From positions 1 through 31,202 of the IMG/VR virus record IMGVR_UViG_3300032093_000562: a DNA stretch of 31,202 nucleotides, one strand, 5' to 3'. The position numbers were made by a program, and so were the translations under genes. Below the pieces are notes generated by a model. That model was given only the letters and a program-made list of their open reading frames with translations. It made no database searches and was not told the origin of the DNA. How positions within the stretch are numbered: the stretch's first letter is position 1; each line of letters starts with the position of its first letter. Positions 30,442-31,202 of this stretch are shown piece after piece. The DNA comes from a virus.

Positions 30442-30456
30442 TTGGAGAATGGACAG

Positions 30457-31143
30457 ATGAATCAGATCAAAGTTACTACGTATGAAACCGCCGCCGCCAT
30501 GTATTCGGCAGCTGGAAGGGTATTGGAGGTGATTGTGATGTTTCTCATCACACAAGGCATGTACTTCCGCCTCCCGCAGCCCGGAGAGACTCGGGCGGAA
30601 TTCGGACAGAACTTCGCAGAATGGGAGAAAAACGAAAAGGCGAAGGCGAAGCGGCAGGAATCTGAGGCGAAATATAAAGAGGCAAGGTTACCGCTACTCG
30701 CCGCTGACTATGACAGTCGGCACAATGGTAAGGCGGCAACTAAAAGTCTTCCGCTAGATCGGAAGGCAATCCGCGCCCTAGCGGAGAACAGCCCGATCAA
30801 GATTGCCCGCGGCGCGATCCTCAATAATGCTCGACAGGATTGTTGGGCGCTCCGGCAAGAATGGAATCGCCTAGTGGAGCGCACCTACACAAGGCGTGAC
30901 GAGTCTCTGACGACGGAAGAGAAAAAGGCCGCTGATCCGAAACCGACGAAAACGGTACGCGAGACCTTCGATGATTTCGCAAAAACCGTAGTCAGTCGGA
31001 ATCAAAAAACGGAAGAGTTGAACGCAGGCGATCTGGCGGCATGGGTATCCAAGACTCGTGAGAGTCTGGTAGCAATGTTTCCGGCGCCGCTAGACCTGCC
31101 GGACACGGCGAAGGCGAAGGCGAAGGCGAAGGCGAAAGGCTAA
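30457..31143 (+). CDS. Only plus-strand gene: 228-aa Lys/Ala-rich protein, unknown
   Basis: I chose ATG 30457 (MNQIKVTTYETAAAMYSAAG) because GGAG lies nine bases upstream; a frame from TTG 30442 would include that ribosome site. Residues about 22-37 (VLEVIVMFLITQGMYF) are apolar and could be a membrane or core helix. The rest is charged, mostly helical: EWEKNEKAKAKRQESEAKYK, RKAIRALAENSPIKIARGAI, LNNARQDCWALRQEWNRLVE, RETFDDFAKTVVSR and DLAAWVSKTRESLVAMF, ending TAKAKAKAKAKG. No catalytic motif or known family was recognised. A basic, helical protein with its own terminator could be a DNA- or RNA-binding regulator or an accessory (moron-type) gene; this is a guess. Confidence 0.85.
   Translation: MNQIKVTTYETAAAMYSAAGRVLEVIVMFLITQGMYFRLPQPGETRAEFGQNFAEWEKNEKAKAKRQESEAKYKEARLPLLAADYDSRHNGKAATKSLPLDRKAIRALAENSPIKIARGAILNNARQDCWALRQEWNRLVERTYTRRDESLTTEEKKAADPKPTKTVRETFDDFAKTVVSRNQKTEELNAGDLAAWVSKTRESLVAMFPAPLDLPDTAKAKAKAKAKG
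31108..31137 (+). repeat. Hexanucleotide repeat encoding Ala-Lys
   Basis: Four perfect GCGAAG units and one GCGAAA code for the AKAKAKAKAK end of the plus-strand protein. A similar shorter run occurs near 30640 (KAKAKR). Copy-number change here would alter tail length without a frameshift. Confidence 0.92.
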
Positions 31144-31166
31144 CCGTTAGGTAACCTAACGCTAAC
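31138..31166 (+). repeat. Flanking direct repeat, downstream copy
   Basis: Partner of 30413-30441. It overlaps the stop codon of the plus-strand gene and contains the inverted repeat CGTTAGGT-A-ACCTAACG at 31145-31161. Confidence 0.75.
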
Positions 31167-31170
31167 CAAT

Positions 31171-31202
31171 GGGGCGGGCCGCGAGGCTCGCCCCTTTTTT
31201 TT
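31171..31202 (+). terminator. Rho-independent terminator with GNRA tetraloop
   Basis: GGGGCGGGCC (31171-31180) pairs with GGCTCGCCCC (31185-31194) with one G-T wobble around the tetraloop GCGA, followed by eight T up to the window end. It lies 27 bases after the stop of the plus-strand gene. Confidence 0.95.

Larger units (their letters stand above)
30152..30456. other. Divergent intergenic region
   Basis: About 305 bases with no supported gene separate the minus-strand packaging genes from the plus-strand gene. It contains the candidate promoter at 30189-30218, a GC-skewed G-rich block (30225-30340), the motif GCCTAGC twice (30341-30347, 30391-30397) and once inverted (30403-30409), and two perfect inverted repeats. 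No convincing plus-strand promoter was found: TTGAAA at 30246 has only poor -10 partners. The region could hold the packaging site or an origin, but nothing in the sequence proves this. Confidence 0.7.

Noticed and set aside
30442-30456. TTG at 30442 as the start of the plus-strand gene
   Set aside because: The GGAG ribosome site at 30444-30447 lies inside this extension and is well spaced (9 bases) for ATG 30457.
1-31202. tRNA genes, integrase, transposase or replication genes
   Set aside because: No cloverleaf pattern, recombinase motif or polymerase/helicase motif was seen on either strand; absence from a partial genome says nothing on lifestyle.

Overview
The window is a piece of a tailed double-stranded DNA bacteriophage genome (Caudoviricetes). 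All but one gene lie on the minus strand, tightly packed with ATGA, TAATG, GTGA or 8-base overlaps and GGAG-type ribosome binding sites, which suggests a bacterial, probably Gram-negative, host. No integrase, tRNA, CRISPR array or replication gene is visible. The portal, a P22 gp4-like adaptor and a P22 gp10-like tail protein, with no sheath or tape measure, argue for a short-tailed (podovirus-like) particle. The whole set resembles uncultured aquatic phages as I recall them; no search was run and the host is unknown.

Reading along the minus strand from right to left: a probable promoter near 30.2 kb leads into the packaging and head module: small terminase, large terminase, an 89-aa basic protein, an 862-aa portal with C-terminal 18-residue repeats, a 64-aa helical protein, a GroES-like co-chaperonin, scaffold, a conserved 151-aa protein, a decoration-like 213-aa protein and the major capsid protein. 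A strong terminator follows the capsid gene, then a candidate promoter and a leader with an inverted repeat. Next come two small beta-rich virion proteins and an unusual run of small, very basic, glycine-rich proteins (16.2-20.6 kb). Several of these end in a related tail of the type AKGGKV-RGDG-x-KGxTKGRMI. The run also holds a 315-aa Gly/Tyr/Met-rich low-complexity protein, a zinc-ribbon protein and a gp4-like adaptor.

From 16.2 kb to the left end lies the tail and host-contact module: a second adaptor-like protein, several beta-rich proteins, a concanavalin-fold, polysaccharide-lyase-like protein, two very long repetitive fibres (1209 and 1317 aa) with a glycosyltransferase and a methyltransferase between them, a lysis cassette (membrane/coiled-coil protein, M15 endolysin, small holin-like protein), the gp10-like tail protein and three further virion genes. 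The last of these runs off the left edge.

The only plus-strand gene (30457-31143) stands apart. It is separated from the packaging genes by about 300 bases holding a G-quadruplex-type G tract and perfect inverted repeats. It is bracketed by a 29-base imperfect direct repeat and closed by a textbook terminator with a GCGA tetraloop. It looks like an independently expressed cassette of unknown function.
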